Notes: generated from the sequence alone by a model not told the origin. A stretch of 64,000 nt of DNA from an uncultured Porphyromonadaceae bacterium (GCA_947643665.1 CANRWW010000007.1:1-64000), one strand, 5' to 3'; counted from the stretch's first letter, positions 48,193-57,096 are shown. Program-made: numbers and translations.

Positions 48193-49122
48193 ATGGAACG
48201 TAAAATTTCGTTAAGCGATCTCAGTCAGGCTATAGACGAGGCATATGAGCTGGTTAAATCTGTAAAAGAAGGAGAGATAGATCCCAGAAACATCGGAGCA
48301 GACTGCAAACATATGGGCATCAGCGTAGTACTGGCAGACGGCACCACAATAAACAAAGGCGACACAGATGTGAAAGTCCCTATGGGCGCTATTGTAAGAG
48401 TGCCACTTGCATCTGTGATGTTCTCCCAGAACTCACGCGACGACATGATAAAAATGTCTGTCCAGTGCCCATGCCATAAAATGCCACACAAACCGGCTCA
48501 CCTGCCCATAAGCGCCCATACCATCCGTGCATTCTCGGCTATGGAACCTAAAGGTGATCCAGAATCAAAATGGAATCTGTATGAAAATCGCATGACAGAT
48601 CTCATTGGAACTTCTCCTGAACTCAATATGCAGATTTATGAAATACTTAAGAAACAGGTAGAAGAAGACAACACAATAAACCGCCTGGCAGACAACGGAT
48701 ATTTTCTTTATGATGAAGCCTCTCTGTCTGTTGAACTGGCAATTAAGGCTGAAGCCATGAGCGCTTCTACGGCACAACTTGCCACAATGGGAGCTACCAT
48801 AGCTGCAGATGGGGTAAATCCCACTACAAGGAAAACTGTTTTTGACGGTGAAATAGCAAAATATATCGTTGCCCTGATGGCAGCGAAAGGCCCACATAAA
48901 ATGAACAGTCCGTGGCTCGTCGCAACAGGACTTCCAGCAAAAGCAAGTTTCGGCGGCACCATACTTGGCATATATCCAGGCGTAATGGCTATTGCGGCAT
49001 ACGGTGCCGAGCTTAACCAGTCACGCGTAAGCATAAAGGCAGCCCATGCTATCAGATATATTATGGAGAAACTGGACATGAGCGTATTCAGTTCCTCAAG
49101 AGTCTCCATAGTAAAAGACTGA
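48193..49122 (+). CDS. Glutaminase-fold protein lacking the catalytic Ser-Lys pair
   Basis: The 309-residue protein matches the serine-dependent glutaminase (GlsA) fold, which hydrolyses glutamine to glutamate and ammonia. It shows MGISVVLADGTTINKGDTD, LSVELAIKAEAMS, IAADGVNPTT and TGLPAKASFGG. In active enzymes GDxD is followed by an Ser-x-x-Lys dyad (for example SISK or SVSK). Here the aligned segment is VPMGAIVRVP, with Ala66 and Arg69 in the two positions. The N-terminal Tyr-Ile-Pro motif is also missing (DPRNIGADC instead), and the INAGA segment is altered. It is thus probably not a glutaminase but a degenerate, binding or regulatory homologue. The frame is intact with no stops, arguing for selection. 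It is terminated by 49161-49199. Confidence 0.78.
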   Translation: MERKISLSDLSQAIDEAYELVKSVKEGEIDPRNIGADCKHMGISVVLADGTTINKGDTDVKVPMGAIVRVPLASVMFSQNSRDDMIKMSVQCPCHKMPHKPAHLPISAHTIRAFSAMEPKGDPESKWNLYENRMTDLIGTSPELNMQIYEILKKQVEEDNTINRLADNGYFLYDEASLSVELAIKAEAMSASTAQLATMGATIAADGVNPTTRKTVFDGEIAKYIVALMAAKGPHKMNSPWLVATGLPAKASFGGTILGIYPGVMAIAAYGAELNQSRVSIKAAHAIRYIMEKLDMSVFSSSRVSIVKD

Positions 49123-49160
49123 CAAAGTTTTACTGCGCGCCACTCCATGCATTGACAACA

Positions 49161-49199
49161 AAAACCGTCCGAGCCATGTATACAGGCTCGGACGGTTTT
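49161..49199. terminator. Bidirectional terminator between the glutaminase-like gene and rplS
   Basis: AAAACCGTCCGAGCC (49161-49175) and its exact complement (49185-49199) flank a 9-nt loop, with A/T tails for both strands. Confidence 0.92.
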
Positions 49200-49224
49200 G
49201 AATTTTCAGTAGTCAGCAGGAGTA

Positions 49225-49584
49225 TCAATCCTTCTTGATTACGCGGCGCTCCTTGATACGGGCTTTCTTACCTGTAAGTTTACGGAGATAATAGAGTTTC
49301 GCACGACGCACTTTACCGTATTTGTTAACTACGATAGAGTCAATAAACGGAGACTCAATGGGGAAGATACGCTCTACACCGATGTTTTCGCTCATTTTGC
49401 GCACAGTGAAACGTTTCTTGGTGCCCTCGCCGTTGATGCGGATAACCACACCACGATACTGCTGGATACGCTCTTTGTTACCCTCCTTGATACGGTATGC
49501 CACTGTGATGGTATCGCCGGGACCAAACTCGGGAAACTGCTTGCCGGTAGCAAAAGCCTCTTCGGCAACTTTGATTAAATCCAT
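49225..49584 (-). CDS. rplS: 50S ribosomal protein L19
   Basis: L19 binds 23S rRNA at the 30S-50S interface. The 119-residue protein has the family signatures [51 protein letters not shown] and [18 protein letters not shown]. It is transcribed alone here rather than in the rpsP-rimM-trmD-rplS operon of many other bacteria. A leader of about 75 nt with a GATT-TCGT-AATC mini-hairpin lies between promoter and start and could be a site for autoregulation, though that is inference. Confidence 0.97.
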   Translation of the reverse strand: MDLIKVAEEAFATGKQFPEFGPGDTITVAYRIKEGNKERIQQYRGVVIRINGEGTKKRFTVRKMSENIGVERIFPIESPFIDSIVVNKYGKVRRAKLYYLRKLTGKKARIKERRVIKKD

Positions 49585-49664
49585 GATAAATTATAGCTAA
49601 AATTTAACAATAGTCGCAATATACGCGGGCAGCCTTGTCCCGCCAGAGATTACGAAATCGGCTG

Positions 49665-49695
49665 CAAAGTTACGTCATTTTCCTCATTTTACAAA
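49665..49695 (-). promoter_or_regulatory. Consensus promoter of rplS
   Basis: Minus-strand TTTG (49695-49692), 19-bp spacer, TAACTTTG (49672-49665). This is a full consensus match. Confidence 0.85.
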
Positions 49696-49778
49696 AAATA
49701 CACGTACCTAATTTTTTATAAACGAACCACAAACGGCAGGAAAATAACCGATCAATAACAATAAAACAAAAGTTTTAG

Positions 49779-49786
49779 TAACTTTG
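49779..49786 (+). promoter_or_regulatory. -7 element TAACTTTG upstream of speA
   Basis: The element predicts a transcription start near 49793, one base before the ATG of a short upstream frame. No TTTG -33 element is evident. Confidence 0.6.
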
Positions 49787-49793
49787 CACCCTA

Positions 49794-49889
49794 ATGCGGG
49801 ACTACCGAGACGATGTTTCGCAAAAACCAACGACAAATATAACGCAGCAGCCGCTGCACCCCATACTTTACAGCACAGAACAACTTTAA
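49794..49889 (+). CDS. Possible 31-codon upstream ORF (leader peptide) of speA
   Basis: The frame begins with ATG at the predicted transcription start, reads MRDYRDDVSQKPTTNITQQP and ends LHPILYSTEQL, with its stop 3 nt before the speA ATG. Such placement would allow translational coupling or attenuation, and two of the first five residues are Arg. It would be leaderless. No homologue is known to me, and it could be chance. Confidence 0.3.
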   Translation: MRDYRDDVSQKPTTNITQQPLHPILYSTEQL

Positions 49890-49892
49890 GAC

Positions 49893-51791
49893 ATGAGAAA
49901 ATGGCGTGTGGAAGATAGCGCTGAGCTATACAATATCAACGGCTGGGGCCGGCAGTATTTTTCCATAAATGAGAAAGGGAATGTGACGGTGACGCCACGC
50001 CCAGGGCTTGCCCCCGTAGACCTCCGCGAAGTCCTGGACGAACTACAGGTAAAAGACATAACGGCACCAGTGCTCCTGCGTTTCCCAGACATACTTGACA
50101 ACCGGGTGGAAAAAATCTCAAATTGCTTCCATCAGGCATCTGAACAATACGGTTACGAAGCAAAAAACTTCATTGTATACCCGATAAAAGTGAATCAGAT
50201 GCGCCCGGTTGTGGAAGAAATCGTGAGTCACGGAAAAAAATTCAACATCGGCCTTGAAGCTGGATCAAAACCTGAACTGCACGCAGTACTTGCCACCAAC
50301 ATTGACGAAAACGCCCTGATCGTATGCAACGGATACAAAGACGAGAACTATGTGGAACTCGCTTTGCTTGCCCACAAAATGGGGCGACGCATAATTGTAG
50401 TGGTTGAAAAACTCAACGAACTCAAAACAATATATTCAGTAGCAAAACGGCTGAACATAACCCCATCCATAGGAATACGAATAAAACTTGCAAATTCCGG
50501 TGCCGGGAAATGGGAAGAGTCGGGAGGAGATTCATCCAAGTTCGGGCTTAACTCCTCCGAACTTCTTGAAGCCATAGACTACCTTCAGAAACAGGGTATG
50601 GCAGACTGGCTGAAACTCATACATTTCCATATTGGTAGCCAGATCACCAAAATACGCCGTATCAAGAACGCACTTCGCGAGGCCATGCAGTTCTACGTAC
50701 AGCTGTCAAAACTCGGATTCGGGATAGACTTCGTAGACATCGGAGGAGGATTGGGAGTGGACTACGACGGAACCCGCTCAAGCGCCAGCGAAAGCTCTAT
50801 GAACTACTCCATACAGGAGTATGCCAATGATGCCATATATTCAATCGTTGACGCATGCGAGAAAAACGGACTTCCACAACCCAACATAGTCACGGAAAGC
50901 GGCCGTTCTTTAACAGCCCACCATTCGGTACTAATATGCGAAGTGCTGGAAACCACACAGTTGCCTACATGGCGCGATGACGAAGAATTGCAAGGGAATG
51001 AGCATGAGCTGGTAAAAGAGCTATATGAAATCTGGGACAAACTTGACCAACAGCGAATCTTCGAAAGCTGGCATGACGCCCTGCAAATACGGGAGGAAGT
51101 GCTTGACATGTTCTCTCTAGGAATAATAGACCTGCGCAACCGTGCACTGGCCGAGAAACTGTTCTGGGAGATAGCACGCGAAGTAGGACAGCTAGGGGCA
51201 CAGATGAAACACCCGCCGGAGGAGCTCCGCAAGATTTCAAAAATGCTTCCAGACAAATATTTCTGCAACTTCTCGCTATTCCAGTCACTGCCAGACTCAT
51301 GGGCTGTGGATCAGGTATTCCCGGTAATACCGATCTCACGTCTTGACGAACGTCCCACCCGTACCGCCACGTTGCAAGACATGACTTGCGACAGCGACGG
51401 CAAGATAAGCGCTTTCATATCCCCTCAAGGCACATCAGGTTCCCTGCCGGTACACCCTCTGCGTCAGGGAGAGCCATATTATATAGGGGTATTCCTTGTA
51501 GGTGCCTACCAGGAGATACTGGGAGATATGCACAACCTGTTCGGCGATACCAACGCCGTACACATCTCCTGCTACAAGGATCATTATGAGATAGACCGCA
51601 TCATTGATGGCGAAACCGTCGCAGAGGTACTGGACTACGTACAATACAATCCCAAGAAACTGGTACGCAACGTGGAAACATGGGTAACCAAGGCAATGAA
51701 AGACGGCCGTATAACCCCCGAGGAGGGAAGAGAATTCCTCTCCAACTACCGTTCCGGCCTCTACGGATACACATATCTTGAAAAAGCCTGA
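49893..51791 (+). CDS. speA: Biosynthetic arginine decarboxylase
   Basis: SpeA converts arginine to agmatine, the first step of the agmatine route to putrescine and spermidine. The 632-residue protein has the fold-type III (alanine racemase-like) barrel with PLP lysine Lys99 in YPIKVNQMRPVVEE, the HFHIGSQITKIRRIK segment, the phosphate-binding DIGGGLGVDYDG and VTESGRSLTAHHSV. A C-terminal domain includes FLVGAYQEILGDMHNLFGD, with the Gly-Asp-Met-His found in these decarboxylases. Length fits the family (~630-660). truA follows after 19 nt. Confidence 0.96.
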   Translation: MRKWRVEDSAELYNINGWGRQYFSINEKGNVTVTPRPGLAPVDLREVLDELQVKDITAPVLLRFPDILDNRVEKISNCFHQASEQYGYEAKNFIVYPIKVNQMRPVVEEIVSHGKKFNIGLEAGSKPELHAVLATNIDENALIVCNGYKDENYVELALLAHKMGRRIIVVVEKLNELKTIYSVAKRLNITPSIGIRIKLANSGAGKWEESGGDSSKFGLNSSELLEAIDYLQKQGMADWLKLIHFHIGSQITKIRRIKNALREAMQFYVQLSKLGFGIDFVDIGGGLGVDYDGTRSSASESSMNYSIQEYANDAIYSIVDACEKNGLPQPNIVTESGRSLTAHHSVLICEVLETTQLPTWRDDEELQGNEHELVKELYEIWDKLDQQRIFESWHDALQIREEVLDMFSLGIIDLRNRALAEKLFWEIAREVGQLGAQMKHPPEELRKISKMLPDKYFCNFSLFQSLPDSWAVDQVFPVIPISRLDERPTRTATLQDMTCDSDGKISAFISPQGTSGSLPVHPLRQGEPYYIGVFLVGAYQEILGDMHNLFGDTNAVHISCYKDHYEIDRIIDGETVAEVLDYVQYNPKKLVRNVETWVTKAMKDGRITPEEGREFLSNYRSGLYGYTYLEKA

Positions 51792-51810
51792 CGAATAACG
51801 CCACATCTAC

Positions 51811-52581
51811 ATGCAGCGCTATTTTATGAACCTCGCCTATCTTGGAAGAAATTTCCATGGATGGCAAAGGCAACCTAACGCATCATCTGTACAGGAAGCG
51901 CTTGAAAATGCTCTTTCAACCGTACTCCGGAGCCCGGTGCCAATAGTTGGCGCCGGGCGCACGGACACCGGAGTAAACGCATCTACAATGATAGCGCACT
52001 TTGATTTGGAAGATGCCATTGATGACAGCAAAAATCTTGTACGCGCCATAAACTCAATAACAGGGCCACAGATTGCTGTCAGATGGATACGCGAAGTGCA
52101 TCCTGAAGCACATGCGCGCTTTGATGCCACATCACGCACCTATCATTATTACGCCCATACAGGACGCAACCCATTCTCTGAAGGATTGTCATGGGAAGCA
52201 CCTGCGAATCTTGATTTCGAAGCCATGAATGAAGCTGCAAAAAAACTTTTAACCACATCAGACTTCACTTCATTTGCCAAACTGCACACCGATGTCAAGA
52301 CAAATATCTGCAAAGTGACACAAGCCATATGGCGTCATCCCTACCCCGGCGAACGCGTGCCAGGATGCGCCGAATGGATCTTTGAAATCACTGCTGACCG
52401 CTTCCTGCGCAATATGGTCAGAGCCGTAGTCGGGACGCTAGTAGATGTAGGACGAGGCAAGCTAACCAGCGTGGGATTTACAGAGATCATCAACCGTCGC
52501 GACCGTTGTGCTGCCGGCACTTCCATGCCTGGAAGCCCCCTTTTCCTGCATAAAATCACTTATCCCTACATTACCGTATAA
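51811..52581 (+). CDS. truA: tRNA pseudouridine(38-40) synthase TruA
   Basis: TruA makes pseudouridine at positions 38-40 of the anticodon arm. The 256-residue protein has FMNLAYLGRNFHGWQRQPNA, catalytic Asp52 in AGRTDTGV, RFDATSRTYHYYAHTGRNPF and FLRNMVRAVVGTLVDVGRGK, all family signatures. The 19-nt gap to speA suggests co-transcription. Confidence 0.96.
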   Translation: MQRYFMNLAYLGRNFHGWQRQPNASSVQEALENALSTVLRSPVPIVGAGRTDTGVNASTMIAHFDLEDAIDDSKNLVRAINSITGPQIAVRWIREVHPEAHARFDATSRTYHYYAHTGRNPFSEGLSWEAPANLDFEAMNEAAKKLLTTSDFTSFAKLHTDVKTNICKVTQAIWRHPYPGERVPGCAEWIFEITADRFLRNMVRAVVGTLVDVGRGKLTSVGFTEIINRRDRCAAGTSMPGSPLFLHKITYPYITV

Positions 52582-52750
52582 TGGTTCAGAAACGCCTGGG
52601 GTACCATTTTTCGGCTATTATGGAAATTTTTCAGCAATTATTGCCCATTATTCACAGAGATTTTGTAATTTTGTGGCGCAAAACAGAGTTATCCAAAACC
52701 CAGGCTTAAAATTTGAAGCACATTTTTGAGGTTATTGGAATTAAAATGCT

Positions 52751-52758
52751 TACCTTTG
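52751..52758 (+). promoter_or_regulatory. -7 element TACCTTTG upstream of acpP
   Basis: The element lies 44 bp before the acpP start, with TTTG at 52725-52728 (22-bp spacing). A second candidate, TAATTTTG at 52666-52673, lies further upstream, so two start sites are possible. Confidence 0.6.
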
Positions 52759-52802
52759 CACCGCAAAAAAGACTAATCAAATAAATCAAAAAACTAATTA
52801 TC

Positions 52803-53039
52803 ATGTCAGAAATCGCATCTCGTGTTAAAGCAATCATCGTTGACAAATTAGGCGTAGATGAAAACCAAGTGACCGAAACCGCTGCATTCACCACCGACCT
52901 CGGCGCTGACAGCCTCGACACTGTTGAGCTCATCATGGAGTTCGAGAAAGAATTCGGCATCACAATTCCCGATGACAAAGCTGAAGGTATCGCAACCGTT
53001 GGCGACGCAATTGCTTACATCGAAGCTGCCGAGAAATAA
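52803..53039 (+). CDS. acpP: Acyl carrier protein
   Basis: The 78-residue acidic protein carries fatty acyl chains on a 4'-phosphopantetheine attached to Ser37 in [12 protein letters not shown]. Typical ACP helices are present ([36 protein letters not shown]). fabF follows 169 bp later. High similarity to house-keeping ACPs makes the call secure. Confidence 0.97.
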   Translation: MSEIASRVKAIIVDKLGVDENQVTETAAFTTDLGADSLDTVELIMEFEKEFGITIPDDKAEGIATVGDAIAYIEAAEK

Positions 53040-53072
53040 TTCCGGTACTTCAAGCACGAAACCAACTCATAC

Positions 53073-53093
53073 AGCCCCGGTAAATCCGGGGCT
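53073..53093 (+). terminator. Intrinsic terminator or attenuator between acpP and fabF
   Basis: AGCCCCGG and CCGGGGCT form a perfect 8-bp stem around TAAAT, followed by ACTTTTA. A second hairpin, CCGGAT/ATCCGG, lies near 53122-53137. Partial termination would give more acpP than fabF mRNA, as expected from protein demand. Confidence 0.65.
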
Positions 53094-53208
53094 ACTTTTA
53101 GTTAACCCACGGAATATCACCCGGATCTGAATCCGGTGCCAAGGGAATATACAAACCTCTCCTCCCCCGACACTTCGACGTCACTTTCTATCACACTACT
53201 GACACAAC

Positions 53209-54474
53209 ATGGAACTTAAAAGAGTAGTCATAACAGGTCTCGGTGCCATAACTCCTCTTGGCAATGACGTTGCCACCACATGGGAAAACGCCATCAAAGG
53301 CGTAAGTGGAGCCGGTCCTATTACACATTTCGACGCTTCGCTGTTCAAAACCCAGTTTGCGTGTGAGGTAAAAGGCTTCAATGCCGCAGACCACTTCGAC
53401 CGTAAGAAACTGCGTCAGCTTGACCTCTACGCACAATATGCCATCGTGGCAGCCCGCCAGGCTGTGGAAGATTCTGGCATCGAAAAGGAAGAGAACCTCA
53501 ACCGCAATCGCGTTGGAGTAATTGTGGCAGCCGGCATCGGTGGCCTACACACATTTGAAGAAGAGGCCGGATATTACGCGATGAACGCATCAACCGGTCC
53601 TAAATACAACCCCTTCTTCATCCCCAAAATGATTGCCGACATAGCTTCAGGCCATATCTCCATGGAATATGCATATCATGGACCCAACTTCGGTGTGGTT
53701 TCAGCCTGTGCCTCATCAAACAATGCAATCATTGACGCGTTCAACCTCATACGTCTCGGAAAAGCCGATGTTATGGTAACGGGTGGAGCAGAAGCTGCGG
53801 TTTATCCTGCAGGCGTCGGAGGCTTCAACTCAATGCATGCCCTCTCCACCAGGAACGAATCACCCGAAACTGCATCACGCCCGTTCAGCAAAAGCCGTGA
53901 CGGATTCGTAATCGGTGAAGGCTCCACAGTGCTCATCCTCGAAGAACTTGAGCATGCAATCGCCCGCGGAGCAAAAATCTATGCAGAAGTAGCAGGTGGA
54001 GGCATGTCTGCAGACGCTTACCACCTCACAGCCACACATCCTGAAGGCCTCGGAGCAATACTTTCTATGCAAAACGCGCTTGAAGATGCCAACATGAAGC
54101 CTGAAGACATTGATTACATCAACGTTCATGGCACTTCAACACCTGTAGGCGACATTTCAGAAGTAAAAGCCATCCAGGAGGTATTCGGCGACAGCGTAAA
54201 AGGCATCAATATCAGCTCTACAAAGTCTATGACAGGCCACCTTCTCGGAGCCACCGGAGCTATGGAAGCCATGTTCTGCACCTTGGCAGTCCAAGACAAC
54301 ATCGTTCCACCCACCATCAACCATGAGGAGGGTGATGAAGACGAAGAAATAGATTACAGCCTCAACTTCACTTTCAACAAAGCCCAGGAGCGTCCCGTCC
54401 GTGCCGCCCTCAGCAACTCATTCGGTTTCGGAGGCCACAATGCTACCGTCATCGTCAAGAAGTATGAAAAGTAA
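53209..54474 (+). CDS. fabF: Beta-ketoacyl-ACP synthase II
   Basis: FabF elongates acyl-ACP with malonyl-ACP. The 421-residue thiolase-fold enzyme has the catalytic triad Cys167 (VSACASS), His307 (VHGTSTPVGD) and His344 with Lys339 in TKSMTGHLLGATGA, plus the C-terminal NSFGFGGHN. It follows acpP, the usual pairing. In many Bacteroidales rnc comes next; here a terminator and a converging operon follow instead. Confidence 0.96.
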   Translation: MELKRVVITGLGAITPLGNDVATTWENAIKGVSGAGPITHFDASLFKTQFACEVKGFNAADHFDRKKLRQLDLYAQYAIVAARQAVEDSGIEKEENLNRNRVGVIVAAGIGGLHTFEEEAGYYAMNASTGPKYNPFFIPKMIADIASGHISMEYAYHGPNFGVVSACASSNNAIIDAFNLIRLGKADVMVTGGAEAAVYPAGVGGFNSMHALSTRNESPETASRPFSKSRDGFVIGEGSTVLILEELEHAIARGAKIYAEVAGGGMSADAYHLTATHPEGLGAILSMQNALEDANMKPEDIDYINVHGTSTPVGDISEVKAIQEVFGDSVKGINISSTKSMTGHLLGATGAMEAMFCTLAVQDNIVPPTINHEEGDEDEEIDYSLNFTFNKAQERPVRAALSNSFGFGGHNATVIVKKYEK

Positions 54475-54546
54475 TCCATAGCGGATATTAAAAATGGCGG
54501 CATCGGAAATTTCCGATGCCGCCATTTTTAATATCCGCTATGGATT
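54473..54546. terminator. 74-bp perfect spacerless palindrome, terminator overlapping the fabF stop codon
   Basis: Positions 54473-54509 are exactly complementary to 54510-54546, centred on AAA/TTT with no loop bases. The first two bases belong to the fabF TAA stop codon. The inner part has a GC-rich stem flanked by A5/T5. It lies between fabF and the converging ybaK-aroC-radical SAM operon and is symmetrical, so it serves both. Confidence 0.9.
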
Positions 54547-54597
54547 TAAAACTCCAATTCATTATCACCGGCAAAAGATTTGCTTATATTGATCAGT

Positions 54598-55485
54598 TTA
54601 AAGGGCACGATGGAGAAGATGGGTGAACTGATAATTTTTCAATCCCCATCTCGGAGCTATAAGCAAATCAGATGGTGCAGATGAGGTAAAACGTTCTATG
54701 GCAACAGAAGGATTGAGCGACTTAAGTATGGAGACTATTCGGCTGCAAAGCGCAATATATTCATCTACAGTGAACAGAGTCACTCCAAGGTCTTCACCCG
54801 ATTCAAGTGAACGTGCCATACGTGTGCCTTTTATAATCTGTAACTGGTGAAATTTCACTGTGGATATCGGGAGCAATGCTGCACGGCGCACCGTCTCCAA
54901 CATCATATCCGTGGTCTCACCCGGAAGCCCCATGATAAAATGCAGACCGGCAGGAAGCCCTGCATCTACCGTCATATGTACTGCTTCCAAAGTTTTCTCC
55001 CACGTATGGCAACGGTTCACTGCCTCCAAAGTTTTATTATGCGAACTCTCAGCGCCATATTCCATGAAAACAGGTTTGCCTATATGCGCCAAAGCATGCA
55101 AAAGAGATGCATCCACGCAGTCAGGACGCGTACCAATGACAATACCGTCTACTTTATCTACTGACAACGCTTCACTATAAAGAGACATTAATTTCTCCCG
55201 ATCGCCATGCGTGCTTGTATAGCTTTGGAAATATGCAAGATAACGCATATCAGGATATTTTTTACCGAAAAAGCTCTTTCCCGCCTCAAGTTGCTCGGCG
55301 ACGGATGCGCGCTGCATATGCTCAAGAGGCGAGAACGATGCATTGTTACAATAAGTGCATCCACCACGTCCGACAGTGCCGTCCCTGTTGGGGCAACTGA
55401 ATCCGGCATCAACAGTGAGCTTCTGCATTTTCCCTGGAAAATACCCCTTTAGGAAATCGGCATAATCTTTATATGTTTTTTCCAT
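54598..55485 (-). CDS. TIGR01212-type radical SAM protein (YhcC-like)
   Basis: The 295-residue protein binds a [4Fe-4S] cluster through Cys31, Cys43 and Cys46 (CPNRDGTVGRGGCTYC), the spaced radical SAM motif of the TIGR01212/YhcC family. DAGFSCPNRDG, GTRPDCVD, MEYGAESSHNKTLEAVNR and GLPAGLHFIMGLPGET are characteristic. Its substrate is unknown. It is the third gene of a ybaK-aroC-TIGR01212 operon, 6 nt after aroC. Confidence 0.9.
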   Translation of the reverse strand: MEKTYKDYADFLKGYFPGKMQKLTVDAGFSCPNRDGTVGRGGCTYCNNASFSPLEHMQRASVAEQLEAGKSFFGKKYPDMRYLAYFQSYTSTHGDREKLMSLYSEALSVDKVDGIVIGTRPDCVDASLLHALAHIGKPVFMEYGAESSHNKTLEAVNRCHTWEKTLEAVHMTVDAGLPAGLHFIMGLPGETTDMMLETVRRAALLPISTVKFHQLQIIKGTRMARSLESGEDLGVTLFTVDEYIALCSRIVSILKSLNPSVAIERFTSSAPSDLLIAPRWGLKNYQFTHLLHRAL

Positions 55486-55491
55486 AATGAC

Positions 55492-56562
55492 TCAAAAATC
55501 GGAAACACTACCGGCATTACGCAGGCATATCGCATCAACAACCGTCATGGCAGCCATCGCTTCAACCACAGGGAGCAATCTCGGAACTATGCATGGGTCA
55601 TGCCGCCCGCGAGGTTCAAACACTACAGCCTTACCATTGTCAGAAAGCCCGTTTAACGGGCGCATGATAGTCGGTGTAGGCTTAACAGCCACACGCATCA
55701 CAACAGGCATGCCATTGGATATCCCTCCCTGTATTCCGCCTGAATAATTTCCAGGGCACACAGGGCGACCGGTTGAATCTACAGAAAAACTGTCCGTGAC
55801 CTCACTCCCGTAGCTATTGCAACCGTCAAATCCCATGCCGAATTCAACCCCTTTGACAGCGCCTATAGACAACATCGCGTTTCCAAGCATCTGGCTCAGT
55901 TTACCGAAAACTGGTTCGCCGATACCTGCCGGTATCCCATAAATCCGGCACTCTACTGTGCCACCCACACTATCCCTTGCATCGCGCGCTGCAGTAATAA
56001 TCTCAGCTATACGTCCATCGTCTGGATCAACAGCCCCGCCAAGTGATGCTATACGTGCTCCCACAGTGATACCTTTTGCCTCCAGTATCTGGCGGGCGAA
56101 AGCCCCGGCAACAACACGGCTGACGGTTTCCCGGCCTGACGAGCGGCCCCCACCGCGCCAATCACGCACACCATAGCGTGCCCCCCATGCATAATCGGCA
56201 TGAGAGGGACGGCACACATGCCTCAAGGCATCGTAATCGGCACTCTTCACATCGGAGTTTCTTACGATAAACCCGACAGGAGTTCCCAAGGCCATCACAA
56301 TGTCTGTATCAGCCGAAAGACCCGACAATTCACCATTGTCATTGTCCACAGCCATCAGACCGGAAAGAAATTCCACCTTGTCGGCTTCACGCCTTTGCGA
56401 CGTAAGCGTAGAGCGGCCTGGAGCACGCCTTGCCATCTCATCGGCTATAGCGGCAAGACTGAACCTATGCCCAGGCGGCAGACCATCTATCACTCCCCCC
56501 ATGGCAGGCCCATGTGACTCGCCAAAGGTTGTCAGCCTGAAGATATTTCCGAAACTGTTCAT
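55492..56562 (-). CDS. aroC: Chorismate synthase
   Basis: AroC makes chorismate from 5-enolpyruvylshikimate-3-phosphate, using reduced FMN. The 356-residue protein has the N-terminal TTFGESHGPAMGGVIDGLPPG, RREADKVEFLSG, the YGVRDWRGGGRSSGRETVSRV segment and C-terminal RHDPCIVPRLLPVVEAMAA. Length matches the family. It lies 12 nt after ybaK. Confidence 0.97.
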   Translation of the reverse strand: MNSFGNIFRLTTFGESHGPAMGGVIDGLPPGHRFSLAAIADEMARRAPGRSTLTSQRREADKVEFLSGLMAVDNDNGELSGLSADTDIVMALGTPVGFIVRNSDVKSADYDALRHVCRPSHADYAWGARYGVRDWRGGGRSSGRETVSRVVAGAFARQILEAKGITVGARIASLGGAVDPDDGRIAEIITAARDARDSVGGTVECRIYGIPAGIGEPVFGKLSQMLGNAMLSIGAVKGVEFGMGFDGCNSYGSEVTDSFSVDSTGRPVCPGNYSGGIQGGISNGMPVVMRVAVKPTPTIMRPLNGLSDNGKAVVFEPRGRHDPCIVPRLLPVVEAMAAMTVVDAICLRNAGSVSDF

Positions 56563-56574
56563 ATGATTTTTATA

Positions 56575-57096
56575 TTAATCACAGATAATATCGGCCACCT
56601 CAGCACCGACAAAACCTATAAGATCCTTCGGATCTATCCTTAACTGCATGCCACGCACTCCCGCGCTTACATAAATCTGCCCGAAGCCTATAGCCGTAGT
56701 ATGGAAATAAGTAGGAAACGGCTTTTTCATACCTATGGGACAACATCCGCCACGTATATATCCGGTAAGAGGCAGCAGATCCTTCATGGGTATAAGTTCA
56801 GCTTTTTTGGCACCGGCAGCTTTGGCAGCTTTTTTAAGATCCACCTCTGCATCACCGGGAACCACACACACGAAATGGCCGGCAGCATTCGAAGCCGCGG
56901 AGTTTCGTCCCGGATATTCCCCTTTCAGCACCAAAGTCTTGAAAACACATTTTATATCCTCACCCAACTGTTCAGCCACATGTGTCGCGGCAAGATTGTT
57001 CTCATCAACTTCATAAGGGATAAGCTCATAATGTATTTTCGCCTTGTCAAGCAGACGAGCCACGTTTGTTTTCTGAAGCTGTTTGTCCTTACCCAT
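56575..57096 (-). CDS. ybaK: Cys-tRNA(Pro) deacylase YbaK/EbsC
   Basis: The 173-residue editing protein hydrolyses Cys-tRNA(Pro) formed by ProRS misacylation. KTNVARLLDKAKIHYELIPYE, EDIKCVFKTLVLKG, the catalytic-lysine region and YIRGGCCPIGMKKPFPTYF are family hallmarks. ATG 57096 (MGKDKQ) is preferred over 57102. It is the first gene of the operon. Confidence 0.93.
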   Translation of the reverse strand: MGKDKQLQKTNVARLLDKAKIHYELIPYEVDENNLAATHVAEQLGEDIKCVFKTLVLKGEYPGRNSAASNAAGHFVCVVPGDAEVDLKKAAKAAGAKKAELIPMKDLLPLTGYIRGGCCPIGMKKPFPTYFHTTAIGFGQIYVSAGVRGMQLRIDPKDLIGFVGAEVADIICD

